Assembly: GCF_003952165.1 (NCBI RefSeq)
Contig: NZ_RXFT01000012.1
Location: forward strand, 1 to 64,000
Reading direction: 5' to 3'
DNA length: 64,000 bases
Origin: Variovorax guangxiensis
GTDB taxonomy: Bacteria; Pseudomonadota; Gammaproteobacteria; Burkholderiales; Burkholderiaceae_C
In this document: in pieces, positions 1 to 8,743 of the stretch
How positions within the stretch are numbered: position 1 is the first letter of the stretch
Layout: the number at the start of each line of letters is the position of its first letter
Notes under the pieces: model-generated
Told to the model about the DNA's origin: nothing
Database searches by the model: none
The model's input: the letters and a program-made list of their open reading frames with translations, nothing else
Program-made: the position numbers and the translations under genes

Positions 1-354
1 CACGCCCACGAGCAGGGCGATCACGACGGTGAGCGCCATGGCGAGCACGGCCAGGGGCACGGTGAGCGCGAGGCGTTCGAGGATGAGGTCGAGCACGGGC
101 GAGCTGTAGGCGTAGCTGTCGCCGAGGTTGCCGGTGAGCAGGCCGCCGATCCAGTGCCAGTAGCGCGTCCACGCGGGCTGGTCGAGGCCGAGCTTGGTGG
201 CCAGGGCGGCCACGGCCTCGGGGGAGGCGTCGGGGCCCATGAGCATCTGCGCGGCGTTGCCGGGCAGGATCTCGAGCACGAGGAAGACGATGACCGAGGC
301 GCCGATCAGGGTGCCGATCAGCGTCAGCGTGCGCTTCAGCAGGAACAGGCCCAT
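1..354 (-). CDS. ABC transporter inner-membrane permease, DppB/OppB type (partial)
   Basis: This is the N-terminal 118 residues of a binding-protein-dependent ABC permease; the gene runs off the left edge of the window. It begins MGLFLLKRTL at the ATG at 354, followed by a hydrophobic helix (IGTLIGASVIVFLVLEILPG) and the stretch PAWTRYWHWIGGLLTGNLGDSY, which is the usual spacing for the first subunit of dipeptide/oligopeptide permeases (DppB, GsiC). It starts 36 nt after the stop of the dehydrogenase gene at 391-1476 on the same strand, so the two are probably cotranscribed. Family known, substrate unknown; the conserved EAA loop lies outside the window. Confidence 0.85.
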   Translation of the reverse strand, partial: MGLFLLKRTLTLIGTLIGASVIVFLVLEILPGNAAQMLMGPDASPEAVAALATKLGLDQPAWTRYWHWIGGLLTGNLGDSYAYSSPVLDLILERLALTVPLAVLAMALTVVIALLVGV

Positions 355-390
355 CTCAGCCTCTCAGGTCGCTACTGGGGAGGCAGGGCG

Positions 391-1476
391 TCATGCTGCC
401 GAGATGCATTCGGCGATGGCGCGGCCCACGTCCACGGTGTTCGCGGTGCCGCCCATGTCGCGGGTGCGGGGGCCTTCGCTGAGCACGGTCTCGATGGCGG
501 AGAGCACGGCGGCCGAAGCCTGTGCATAGACGGGATCGTCGCCGCCGAGGTGGTCGAGCATCAGCGCGGCCGACCAGATCTGGCCGATCGGGTTGGCGAT
601 GCCCTTGCCCGCGATGTCGGGTGCGGAGCCGTGCACCGGTTCGAACAGCGACGGGAACTTGCGTTCGGGGTTGAGGTTGGCCGACGGCGCGATGCCGATG
701 GTGCCGGTGCAGGCCGGGCCCAGGTCGGACAGGATGTCGCCGAAGAGGTTGGAGGCCACGACCACGTCGAACCAGTCGGGGTGCTGCACGAAGTGCGCGC
801 ACAGGATGTCGATGTGGAACTTGTTCGTCGCCACGTCGGGGTAGCGCTTGGCGATCTCGGCCAGGCGCTCGTCCCAGTAGGGCATGGTGATGGAGATGCC
901 GTTCGACTTGGTTGCGGCCGTCAGGCTCTTGCGCTTGCGGCGGTTGGCGAGCGTGAACGCGTAGTCGATGATGCGGTCCACGCCGGTGCGGGTGAACACG
1001 GCTTCCTGGATCGCCATCTCGCGCGGCGTGCCCTCGAACAGGCGGCCGCCCACGGAGGTGTATTCGCCCTCGGTGTTCTCGCGCACCACCAGGAAGTCGA
1101 TGTCGCCGGGCTTGCGGTGCGCCAGCGGGCCGGGCACGCCGGGCATCAGGCGCACCGGACGCAGGTTGACGTACTGGTCGAAGTCGCGGCGGATCTTGAT
1201 GAGCAGGCCCCACACGGCGATGTGGTCGGGCACCTTGTCGGGCGCGCCCACGGCGCCGAAGTAGATGGCGTCGTGGCCCTGGATCTTGTCGGCCCAGTCG
1301 GCCGGCATCATCAGGCCGGTGCGCACGTAGTGGTCGGAACCCCAGTCGAAATGGTCGTAGGAGAAATCGATGCCGAAGCGGCGACCGACCGCGTCGAGAA
1401 CGCGCAGCCCTTCGGGCATGACCTCGACGCCGATGCCGTCTCCGGGAATGACTGCAATCCTGTGCTTTTTCTGCAT
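391..1476 (-). CDS. ttuC: Tartrate/D-malate dehydrogenase (isocitrate/isopropylmalate dehydrogenase family)
   Basis: The 361-residue protein begins MQKKHRIAVIPGDGIGVEV, the conserved N-terminus of NAD-dependent beta-hydroxyacid oxidative decarboxylases. The substrate loop NLRPVRLMPG, the segment DFLVVRENTEGEY, the metal-binding ASNLFGDILSDL block and the NAD-binding FEPVHGSAPDIAGKGIANP block are all present. Length and the sequence YTSVGGRLF fit the tartrate dehydrogenase/D-malate dehydrogenase branch better than LeuB or Icd. The enzyme would act in the cytoplasm on tartrate or D-malate. An in-frame upstream extension to about 1863 exists but lacks family similarity, so the ATG at 1476 is preferred. 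The ABC permease gene follows 36 nt downstream. The exact substrate is inferred. Confidence 0.85.
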   Translation of the reverse strand: MQKKHRIAVIPGDGIGVEVMPEGLRVLDAVGRRFGIDFSYDHFDWGSDHYVRTGLMMPADWADKIQGHDAIYFGAVGAPDKVPDHIAVWGLLIKIRRDFDQYVNLRPVRLMPGVPGPLAHRKPGDIDFLVVRENTEGEYTSVGGRLFEGTPREMAIQEAVFTRTGVDRIIDYAFTLANRRKRKSLTAATKSNGISITMPYWDERLAEIAKRYPDVATNKFHIDILCAHFVQHPDWFDVVVASNLFGDILSDLGPACTGTIGIAPSANLNPERKFPSLFEPVHGSAPDIAGKGIANPIGQIWSAALMLDHLGGDDPVYAQASAAVLSAIETVLSEGPRTRDMGGTANTVDVGRAIAECISAA

Positions 1477-1667
1477 TGACTCAACCTGTTCAAAGTTCGT
1501 TTCGTTCGGGGGCACCGGCGCTCGTGACGCGGGCTTTCGAAAAAATTCTAGAAGCGAGAAACGGGCCTGCGCAGGGGGTTCGCACCCAGTTCGCCTTGAC
1601 AAAATAAGAAGGCTGTGTCGACGCGTTTCCCTATAGAAATGAAGAAATCGTGTGTCACGGAACTGAC

Positions 1668-1679
1668 TTCGAATTCGAA
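1668..1679. promoter_or_regulatory. 12-bp palindrome in the 1477-1826 intergenic region
   Basis: The 350-nt gap between the divergent dehydrogenase (start 1476) and sensor kinase (start 1827) holds no gene I can support. It contains the perfect palindrome TTCGAATTCGAA in an AT-rich patch, which is unusual in this GC-rich DNA and could be an operator. A TTGACA hexamer at 1596-1601 has no well-spaced -10 partner. Function is inferred only from position and symmetry. Confidence 0.3.
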
Positions 1680-1826
1680 TAATTAGAAGGCGAAAGCTCC
1701 CGATGACTCTCGCATGAAAGCCCTTGAGCCTCCTACATGAAGGCTTTCTGAAGCAGCCCGCGCGGCCCTGCCGGATACTCCGCGCGCTCGCGAGGCGCTC
1801 CGCAGAGACCGCTCGCCAGGAGACCC

Positions 1827-3254
1827 ATGAATTTCTTGTCCGTTGCCGCGAAGGCGGTCGCACGCCGCATCCGACGGTGGCTCCAGCCCTCGCTGGTGCG
1901 GCGCCTGCTGTTCGCGCAGATCGCGGTGGCGGGGCTGCTGTGGTGCGCCACGCTGGCGCTCTTCCTGTATGACTCGAACCGCCTGCCCGAGCTGGTGCGC
2001 TACGACAAGGTCTTCGAAAGCATCATGGCCTGCGCGCAGAACCTGGCCTTCGATCCCGCGCGTCAGCAGCAGACGCTCAAGGCCTTCGACATGGCGCTGC
2101 AGGAGACTTCGAGCGACTTCAAATCCGATCAGGATCGGGCGCCCGTGCTGCAGGTGTGGCAGCAGGGCCGGCTCATCTACAACTCCGCGCCGAGTGCGCC
2201 GCTCATGCACACGCAGATGCCCGGGCGGGTGGAGCAGGTGCGCGCCGGCGATCGCGTCTGGCGCGCCCGCGCGATGACCTCGCCCCTGCTGGACACACGC
2301 GTGATGCTGGCCGAGCCCGACGTGCTGCGCCTGAACTTCACCATCGAACACCGCAGCTACTACCTGCTGCCGCTGGCCATCAGCCTGCCGTTCGTCGTCT
2401 TCCCGGCCTGGCTCTCGGTGATGCTTGCGCTGCGGCCGTGGCGGCAGGTGACGAAGGAGACGGCCGAGCGCGGCCCGGCCGATCTTTCGCCGCTGACCTT
2501 CGAGCCGCCGCACAAGGAACTGCAGCCCTTGGTGAACGGCATCAACGGCCTGCTGCGCAGCGTGCGCGACCGGGCATCGCGCGAGCGCGGCCTGATCGCC
2601 GACGCGGCCAACGAGCTGCGCACCCCGCTCGATGCGATGCGCGTGAACGTCGAGGCGCTGAAGGCCCGGACCTCCGACCCCGGGCAACGCGAGCTCATGG
2701 CCAACCTGCTGCGAAGCAACGACCGCGCGGCACGGCTGGTGGGCCAGCTGCGGCAACTGATGCGAAGCGACGAGATGCCGCTGGACGCCTTGCCCGCGAC
2801 GCTGGCCTTCGATGCGCTGGTGCGCGACCGCATTCCGCTCGTCGAGGCACTGGCGCGGGCGCGCGGCATCGCGCTGGAGTTCGCCTCTGAAGTACCCGAA
2901 CCGGTGCCGGTGCACGGCGAGAGGGAGAGCCTGATCTCGATGGTGAGCAACCTGGTGGAGAACGCCATCAAGTACAGCCCCGATGGCGGCACTGTCACGG
3001 TGCGCGTCGGGCGCGAGTCATCGGATGCGGTGCTGCGCGTGACGGACCAGGGCCCGGGCATTCCGCCCGCGCTGCGCGAGCGGGTGTTCGACCGCTTCTT
3101 CCGCAATCCGGACCAGACGCAGTCGGGCAGCGGACTGGGGCTGGCCATCGTCAGGTCGGTGCTGGAGAAGCATGGCGGGCGCATCGAGCTGTCCGACGGG
3201 GAGGGCGGGCGCGGCCTGCGCGCGACCGTGTGGCTGCCGCTGTCGGCTGGCTGA
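1827..3254 (+). CDS. Orphan sensor histidine kinase lacking the phospho-accepting His (QseC-like, pseudokinase candidate)
   Basis: This 475-residue membrane protein has a first transmembrane helix at about 29-48, a periplasmic domain to about 177, a second helix at about 178-202, a HAMP-like linker, a dimerisation helix and an ATPase domain. The H-box reads ADAANELRTPL at 258-268: Asn262 (codon AAC at 2610-2612) stands where QseC-type kinases have the autophosphorylated His. The ATP-binding elements are intact: N-box with Asn375 and Asn379, DQGPGIP at 407-413, FDRFF at 421-425 and GSGLGLA at 434-440. No response regulator gene is adjacent; the neighbours are a dehydrogenase and an aldo/keto reductase. 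It could be a signalling pseudokinase, could act through heterodimers or phosphatase activity, or a one-base error could underlie it (CAC to AAC). Confidence 0.9.
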   Translation: MNFLSVAAKAVARRIRRWLQPSLVRRLLFAQIAVAGLLWCATLALFLYDSNRLPELVRYDKVFESIMACAQNLAFDPARQQQTLKAFDMALQETSSDFKSDQDRAPVLQVWQQGRLIYNSAPSAPLMHTQMPGRVEQVRAGDRVWRARAMTSPLLDTRVMLAEPDVLRLNFTIEHRSYYLLPLAISLPFVVFPAWLSVMLALRPWRQVTKETAERGPADLSPLTFEPPHKELQPLVNGINGLLRSVRDRASRERGLIADAANELRTPLDAMRVNVEALKARTSDPGQRELMANLLRSNDRAARLVGQLRQLMRSDEMPLDALPATLAFDALVRDRIPLVEALARARGIALEFASEVPEPVPVHGERESLISMVSNLVENAIKYSPDGGTVTVRVGRESSDAVLRVTDQGPGIPPALRERVFDRFFRNPDQTQSGSGLGLAIVRSVLEKHGGRIELSDGEGGRGLRATVWLPLSAG

Positions 3255-3285
3255 CAAGCGGGCGCATCCCTCTTAGGATGGGGCG

Positions 3286-4146
3286 ATGCGAACACTTCAA
3301 CTCCCCACCGGCGGCGAGATGCCGGTCCTGGGCCTGGGCACATGGCGCATGGGCGAAGACGCGAAGCGCCGCGCCGACGAGGTCAAGGCCGTGCGCGAAG
3401 CCATCGTGCTCGGCTATCGCCTGATCGACACCGCCGAGATGTACGGCGAGGGCGGCGCCGAGACCGTGCTGGGCCAGGCCATCGCCGAGGCCCTGCGCGC
3501 GAACGATGTGCGGCGCGAAGAGCTCTTCATCGTCAGTAAGGTCTATCCGCACAACGCCAGCCGGCGCGGCACGCGAGATGCCTGCGAACGCAGCCTGAAG
3601 CGGCTCGGGCTCGACGCGCTCGATCTCTACCTGCTGCACTGGCGAGGCAACCATCCGCTGCGCGAGACGGTGGCGGCGATGCATTCGCTGGTCGACGATG
3701 GCCGCATCGCGCACTGGGGCGTGAGCAACTTCGACATCGACGACATGGAGGAACTGGAGGAGGCAGCCGGTGGCGATGGCCCGGCTTGTGCGGCCAACCA
3801 GGTCTACCTGTCGCTGGGCGAACGAGGGCCCGAGTTCGGCCTGCTGCCTTGGCAGCGCGAGCGCGGCATGCCCTTGATGGCCTACAGCCCCATCGACCAG
3901 GGCGCACTGGCCGAGGACGATGGGCTGGCGGAACTGGCCGAGCGACTGGGCGTGACGGCAGCGCAACTCGCATTGGCTGCCGTGATCGCTCGGCCCGGTG
4001 TGGCTGCGATTCCGAAGGCGGTTCGCAGCACCCACCTGAAGGAAAACCTGGCCGCTGCCGAATTGAAGCTCGATGGCGTGACCCTGGCCGAACTGGATCG
4101 CCTGCATCCGCCGCCGAAGCGCAAGACGCCCCTGGCGATGATCTGA
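3286..4146 (+). CDS. Aldo/keto reductase
   Basis: This 286-residue NADPH-dependent oxidoreductase has the AKR catalytic tetrad in the expected order: Asp48 and Tyr53 in LIDTAEMYG, Lys85 in FIVSKVYP and His118 in YLLHWRG. The glycine-rich LGLGTW start and the cofactor-binding IPKAVRS segment near the C-terminus complete the (beta/alpha)8 barrel signature. It begins 31 nt after the sensor kinase stop, so the two may be cotranscribed, although no shared role is evident. It resembles the 2,5-diketo-D-gluconate reductase/YdjG-like group; its substrate cannot be read from sequence. It faces the NCS2 permease gene tail to tail, 13 nt away. Confidence 0.88.
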   Translation: MRTLQLPTGGEMPVLGLGTWRMGEDAKRRADEVKAVREAIVLGYRLIDTAEMYGEGGAETVLGQAIAEALRANDVRREELFIVSKVYPHNASRRGTRDACERSLKRLGLDALDLYLLHWRGNHPLRETVAAMHSLVDDGRIAHWGVSNFDIDDMEELEEAAGGDGPACAANQVYLSLGERGPEFGLLPWQRERGMPLMAYSPIDQGALAEDDGLAELAERLGVTAAQLALAAVIARPGVAAIPKAVRSTHLKENLAAAELKLDGVTLAELDRLHPPPKRKTPLAMI

Positions 4147-4159
4147 GCGCCGCCGGCGA

Positions 4160-5650
4160 TCAGTGGGCTTCGGCCTGCTTCGCCGCGGCGATCACGGCGC
4201 TCTCATCGTGCTTCGCGCCGTTGAGGAACAGGTTCAGCAGCACCGCCGCGATCGACGCCAGCAAAATGCCCGACTCGATCAGCGAGTGGATGGCGTGCGG
4301 CATCCATTGCTTGAAGTTGGGCGCGATCAGCGGAATCATGCCGATGCCCAGCGAGACCGCGACGATCATCGCGTTGTGGCGGTTGTTCCTGAAGTCCACG
4401 CCCGAGAGGATGCGGATGCCGGTGGCGGCCACCATGCCGAACATCACGAGGCCCGCGCCGCCGAGTACCACGGTGGGCAGCGATTCGACCAGCGCCGCCA
4501 TCTTCGGCAGCAGGCCCAGCACGATCAGGATGATGCCGCCGGCCACGCACACATAACGGCTCTTGATGCCGGTGACGGCCACGAGGCCCACGTTCTGCGA
4601 GAAGCTGGTGTAGGGGAAGGTGTTGAAGACGCCGCCGATCAGCGTGCCCAGGCCGTCGGTGCGCAGGCCGCGCGCCAGATCCTTCTGGCTGATCTTGCGC
4701 TCGGTCATTTCGCCGAGTGCGAGGAACATGCCTGTCGATTCGATCATCACGACGATCATGATCAGCGTCATGGTGAGGATCAGGATCGGATCGAACTGCG
4801 GCATGCCGAAGTGGAAGGGCAGCACGATGTCGACCCACGCGGCCTTGCCCACCTTCTCGTAGGTCATGAGGCCGGTGAGCGAGGCCACGACGGCGCCGAT
4901 CACGATGCCCAGCAGCACCGAGATGTTGGCGACGAAACCCTTGGCGTACTTCACGATCAGCAGGATCGACACCAGCACCAGCGCGGCCACGCCGAAGCCC
5001 GAGAGGTCCGCGTACTTGGGATTGGGCACCGTCGGCAGGATCGCGAAGCCCTTGGGCACGGCGGGAATGGAACTGCCGGGCGAGGTCACCTCGGCGAGCC
5101 ACTTCGCATAGACCGGGTCGACCAGCGCGGGCGCGGTCGGGCCCACGGGGTTGCCGAAGATCCAGTTGATGCCCACGCGCATCAGGCTTATGCCGATGAC
5201 CGCGATGATGGTGCCGGTGACCACCGGCGGGAAGAAGCGGAGCATGCGGCTGACCAGCGGCGCGATCAGTATCGACACCACGCCCGCGCCGATGATGGCG
5301 CCGAACAGCAGCTGCGCGCCGTTCTGGCCGGGGTTGGCGTTGGCGATGGCCACCATGGGCGCGACGGAGGCGAAGGTCACGCCCATCATCACCGGCAGCT
5401 TGATGCCGAAGAACTGCGTGGCGCCCAGCGCCTGGATCAGCGTGGCGATGCCGCAGCAGAACAGGTCGGCGGAGATCAGCAGTGCAACTTCGTCGGGGCT
5501 GAGCTTGAGCGCGCGGCCGACGATCAGCGGCACCGCGACGGCGCCCGCATACATCACCAGCACGTGCTGAAGGCCGAGGGCGGCGAGCTTGCCGGTGGGC
5601 AGCCGCTGATCCACGGGATGGACTGTTGAGGGGGTGCTGTCGGCCGTCAT
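4160..5650 (-). CDS. NCS2-family purine (xanthine/urate) permease
   Basis: This 496-residue polytopic membrane protein would import xanthine or uric acid with protons. The NCS2 signature QNVGLVAVTGIKSR is present, with the Gln-Asn and Thr positions used for substrate recognition in the UapA/XanQ family, and the protein carries repeated hydrophobic helices (about 12-14). The start is the ATG at 5650 (MTADSTPST) with AGGAG seven bases upstream; the longer in-frame extension to 5740 has no hydrophobic or family character. A TGTATACA palindrome lies 92 nt upstream of the start, the same element found before other purine genes in this window, so it is probably induced with them. Urate versus xanthine cannot be settled by eye. 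Confidence 0.88.
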   Translation of the reverse strand: MTADSTPSTVHPVDQRLPTGKLAALGLQHVLVMYAGAVAVPLIVGRALKLSPDEVALLISADLFCCGIATLIQALGATQFFGIKLPVMMGVTFASVAPMVAIANANPGQNGAQLLFGAIIGAGVVSILIAPLVSRMLRFFPPVVTGTIIAVIGISLMRVGINWIFGNPVGPTAPALVDPVYAKWLAEVTSPGSSIPAVPKGFAILPTVPNPKYADLSGFGVAALVLVSILLIVKYAKGFVANISVLLGIVIGAVVASLTGLMTYEKVGKAAWVDIVLPFHFGMPQFDPILILTMTLIMIVVMIESTGMFLALGEMTERKISQKDLARGLRTDGLGTLIGGVFNTFPYTSFSQNVGLVAVTGIKSRYVCVAGGIILIVLGLLPKMAALVESLPTVVLGGAGLVMFGMVAATGIRILSGVDFRNNRHNAMIVAVSLGIGMIPLIAPNFKQWMPHAIHSLIESGILLASIAAVLLNLFLNGAKHDESAVIAAAKQAEAH

Positions 5651-5742
5651 CGTGTTTCTCCTGCTGCGGCGAGAGAGGGATTGATCGAGGAGAGGCGGGC
5701 GACACGGCTCGGCATGCGCACACCTGTTTGTGTACGCCAAAC

Positions 5743-5750
5743 TGTATACA
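5743..5750. promoter_or_regulatory. TGTATACA operator, copy 1 (NCS2 permease)
   Basis: A perfect 8-bp palindrome, context ACTGTATACAACTT, 92 nt upstream of the NCS2 permease start. FadR-type GntR regulators commonly bind T-GT-AC-A half-site palindromes of this form, and two such regulators are encoded nearby. An AACTTATGC motif overlaps its right edge (5750-5758) and recurs in the palindrome at 6840-6852. Confidence 0.55.
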
Positions 5751-5818
5751 ACTTATGCAACAATCCGGATTCAGGAAAACCCGTATCCGGTCCGGGGCCT
5801 TGCCCCGGTCGTTTCTTG

Positions 5819-6802
5819 CTATGCGACGGGGTAGGGGCCGTTGTCGAAAGCCTCGGCGTGATAGCCCTTGCTGCCCACTTCGCGCGCGAGCTGGCTGCGG
5901 AAATCGCGGCCTTCGCGCAGGCTGCGCAGCACATGAGCGAAGTCATGACGCGGCTGCCATCCGAGGTCGCGCCGCGCGAGTTCGTTCACGTAGACGCGAT
6001 CGAGCTGCCGGGGCAGCGTCCATCCCTGCTTCGCGTAGAGCGCCCCCGCCTCGGGAAACAGGCGATGCAGCACGGCGGAGGCGTTCTCCCGCAGCATTTG
6101 CAGGTCGTCGCGCGCGAAGGGCGTGGTGGCCGAGACGATGTAGCGGCCGAAGCCGATGCGCGGTGCGTGCCGGGCCGCAAGAAGATGCGCCTGCACTACG
6201 TCCTCGATGTCGGCGCGGCGATGCAGCAGCTCGTTGGCCTGCGCATTGTCCAGCGAGTGCAGGCTGCGCGCCGCGGCATCGTCGTCTTCCTCGGGGAAGA
6301 AGCGCGAAGTCTTGAGCACCACCACTGGCAGCTGTTGCTTGCGATGAAACAGCTCGCACAGGCTCTCGGCCGATGTCTTGGTCACGCCGTAGATGTTCTT
6401 CGGAGCGGGCGTCACGTCCTCGGTGATCCACGCAGCCGGCATACCCTCTGCAGGCGTGAGCGCGGAGCCGAAGGTGCTGGTCGTGCTCGTGAACACGAAC
6501 GACTCGACACCCGCGGCGACAGCCTCTTCGAGCAGCACCAGCGTGCCCGTGATGTTGGTGTCGACGAACTCCTGCAGGCTGTGCGTTGCCACATGCGGCT
6601 TGTGCAGCGTGGCAGCGTGGATGACGGTGCGCACGCCCTTCATGCAGCCGCGCACGAAGGCGCGGTCGACGATGGAGCCGGTGCGGTCGGTGAACCCGGA
6701 GGAAGCGATGTCGATGCCGCGCGCCGCCTGCGAGCTTGCGCGCAGCGTGCGCATCAGGGCCTCGCCGAGGTGGCCTGCGCTGCCGGTGATGAGGATGGTC
6801 AT
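5819..6802 (-). CDS. NAD-dependent epimerase/dehydratase (extended SDR)
   Basis: This 327-residue protein opens with the Rossmann motif TGSAGHLG at 6-13 and carries the extended-SDR active site: Thr/Ser in FVFTSTTSTFG and the YGVTK pair (Tyr138, Lys142). Its size and the sequence IYGVTKTSAESLC resemble nucleoside-diphosphate-sugar epimerases and related dehydratases. It lies between the NCS2 permease and the EAL-CBS-GGDEF gene, all on the minus strand, but the spacing (168 nt to the permease start) and lack of functional link argue against a shared pathway. Substrate unknown. A 13-bp palindrome sits about 40 nt upstream of its start. Confidence 0.85.
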   Translation of the reverse strand: MTILITGSAGHLGEALMRTLRASSQAARGIDIASSGFTDRTGSIVDRAFVRGCMKGVRTVIHAATLHKPHVATHSLQEFVDTNITGTLVLLEEAVAAGVESFVFTSTTSTFGSALTPAEGMPAAWITEDVTPAPKNIYGVTKTSAESLCELFHRKQQLPVVVLKTSRFFPEEDDDAAARSLHSLDNAQANELLHRRADIEDVVQAHLLAARHAPRIGFGRYIVSATTPFARDDLQMLRENASAVLHRLFPEAGALYAKQGWTLPRQLDRVYVNELARRDLGWQPRHDFAHVLRSLREGRDFRSQLAREVGSKGYHAEAFDNGPYPVA

Positions 6803-6839
6803 GGCCGCAAGACTAGCTGCGGCCGCATGGACCGTCCAC

Positions 6840-6852
6840 GCATAAGTTATGC
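6840..6852. promoter_or_regulatory. 13-bp palindrome upstream of the epimerase gene
   Basis: GCATAAGTTATGC is a perfect inverted repeat around a central base, in the 55-nt gap between the end of the EAL-CBS-GGDEF gene and the epimerase start. Its complement carries AACTTATGC, which also occurs at 5750-5758 before the NCS2 permease. It may be an operator or contain the epimerase -10 region. Confidence 0.35.
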
Positions 6853-6857
6853 GCGAT

Positions 6858-8624
6858 TCAGGCGCGTGGCCTTGCTTCCCGCACCGTGAGCCCGGAGGCT
6901 GCCTGCTTGGCGTCGTGCTTCGCGATGGCCGCTTCGCTCGCCACGTCCTCGGCGTGCCGGAACATGCCCGGCGGAATGCGCACCGCGCCTATCGCCAGCG
7001 TGGCGAATGGCGTGAAGCGGACCACGCCGTGCCGGTCCTCGCCCTCGATGCCGCCGGACTGCCGGTCGGCTTCGTCGTAGAGGCCGGGCGCCTGCCGGTT
7101 GAACTCGGCGATCAGCCCGGCGCAGCGCCGGTGCCAGTCGGGGCTCTGGAACAGCATCAGGAAGTCGTCGCCGCCGATGTGGCCGACGAAGTCGCGATGC
7201 GCATCCGCATGCTGCGTCGCCAGCCGCGCGAGCAGCAGGATCATCTCGTCGCCGCGCCAGTAGCCGTAATGGTCGTTGAACACCTTGAAGCTGTTCAGGT
7301 CGGCATAGCAGGCCGAGAAGTCGGCGCCGCTGTCGAGCAGCCGCGCGATGTGGATGTTGATGGGGATGTTGCCCGGCAGCGAGGTCAGCGGGTTGGCGTG
7401 CCGCGCCGCCTCGATGCGCGCCTCGGTGACCGCGCGCACCAGCTGGTCGCCCGTGCCCAGCCCCGCATAGCGCTTCTGCTCCGTCACGATGAAGCCTTCG
7501 CTCAGGTAGCGCTGGTCTTCCGACATCAGGATGCCGAGCAGGCTCTCGACGTTCTCCTCGCGCTCCACGATCAAGGGCGTGCTGCTGCCATAGGCCAGGC
7601 AGGGACGCCGGCCATGCACCTCGCGAAAATACAGCCGCGCATAGTCGTTCATGAACGACTGCCGGTTGATCAGCGCGACCGGCGTCGCGCCCTCGACCAC
7701 GGCCAGCGCATGCAGCTGTGGGTGCTTCTGGAAGACGGCCGCGACCTCGTCGACCGGCGTCAGCGGATGGAGTGCGGGCGCCTGGATGATCGACAGGCTG
7801 CGCAGCACATTGGGCTGCGAGGTTTGCGATGCGTGCGGCATCACCGCGATGCGGCTGTCGGTGATGGCGGCCGATACGGGCTCGGGCAGCGCCGGCAGCA
7901 GCCGCGGCGCCGGCGGGCCGAACAGGAAGCCCTGGCCGTGGGCGATGCCGAGGTCTCGCAGCACGCGCAGGTCCTTGGTGTTTTCCACGCCTTCAGCGAT
8001 GAGTTCGCTGCCCATCGCGGTGCCCAGGGCGACGATGGCACGCACCATCGCCACGCTCTGCGGGGAGTCGCAGATGCCCTGGGTCAGCAGCTTGTCGAGC
8101 TTCACGAAGTCGGGCTGCAGGTCCTTCCAGCGCTGCAGGTTGGAGTGGCCCTGGCCGAAGTCGTCGAGCGCGACGCGCGCACCCAGCGCATGCAGCGCCT
8201 TGACCGCATCCTGCAGCGCTGCTGCATCGGCAGCGGCGGATTGCTCGGTGAGTTCCACTGTCACGTCGCGCGCCGCGATGCCGTGGTCTGCCGTCATGCG
8301 TTCGAACCGGCAGGCGCCGCCGGAGGCGTCCATGGCTTCGATCAGGGTGTCGGCGCTCATGTTCACGAAGAGCCGGCCCGGCTTGTCGAGCCGACCCCAG
8401 TGGGCGAATACCGCCTCCATGCAGTGCAGCTCGAAGCCCGTCAGCCGAGATTCGGCGGCCGCCTGTGCGAGCAGCGCCTCGGGGCCGGGAAGGGCGATGC
8501 CGGCGCCGCTGCGGATCAGGGCCTCGTGACCGAAGATCGTTCCCTGGCGCAGGTCCACGATCGGCTGGAAGAACGGAGCGATCGCAGGATGCGACGGGGC
8601 GCTGGGCGGGGAGGGCCGGGGCAT
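6858..8624 (-). CDS. EAL-CBS-GGDEF cyclic-di-GMP signalling protein
   Basis: This soluble protein of about 588 residues has, in order, an EAL phosphodiesterase domain (about 10-245), a CBS pair (about 300-415) and a C-terminal GGDEF domain (about 440-580). The EAL catalytic residues look intact: Glu34 in EALIRS, VNMS, ELTE, LDDFG, VKLDK and AEGVEN. The GGDEF active-site loop is GGDDF, a conservative variant that may or may not retain cyclase activity. No membrane segment is seen, so the CBS pair is the probable input (often nucleotide binding). The ATG at 8624 is chosen; a TTG at 8669 would add 15 residues and has a weak AAGG upstream. It stands alone transcriptionally. Confidence 0.87.
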   Translation of the reverse strand: MPRPSPPSAPSHPAIAPFFQPIVDLRQGTIFGHEALIRSGAGIALPGPEALLAQAAAESRLTGFELHCMEAVFAHWGRLDKPGRLFVNMSADTLIEAMDASGGACRFERMTADHGIAARDVTVELTEQSAAADAAALQDAVKALHALGARVALDDFGQGHSNLQRWKDLQPDFVKLDKLLTQGICDSPQSVAMVRAIVALGTAMGSELIAEGVENTKDLRVLRDLGIAHGQGFLFGPPAPRLLPALPEPVSAAITDSRIAVMPHASQTSQPNVLRSLSIIQAPALHPLTPVDEVAAVFQKHPQLHALAVVEGATPVALINRQSFMNDYARLYFREVHGRRPCLAYGSSTPLIVEREENVESLLGILMSEDQRYLSEGFIVTEQKRYAGLGTGDQLVRAVTEARIEAARHANPLTSLPGNIPINIHIARLLDSGADFSACYADLNSFKVFNDHYGYWRGDEMILLLARLATQHADAHRDFVGHIGGDDFLMLFQSPDWHRRCAGLIAEFNRQAPGLYDEADRQSGGIEGEDRHGVVRFTPFATLAIGAVRIPPGMFRHAEDVASEAAIAKHDAKQAASGLTVREARPRA

Positions 8625-8743
8625 GCTGTGGAGGTTGTTCGTCGGCGGCTCTCGCGCGGAAGAAAACAAGCAAGTAGCCTTTTTGGGCTACAGAATGCCG
8701 TATTTATATGACAGGTGCACGGGCCGCCCTGCCACTGCCGGGG

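Noticed and set aside
1596..1601. TTGACA as the -35 box of the sensor kinase promoter
   Set aside because: The nearest TATAGA-like hexamer is about 30 nt away, too far for a sigma-70 promoter.
8674..8690. GTAGCC...GGCTAC hairpin upstream of the EAL-CBS-GGDEF gene as a cyclic-di-GMP riboswitch
   Set aside because: Only a 6-bp stem is present, with none of the conserved GEMM elements.
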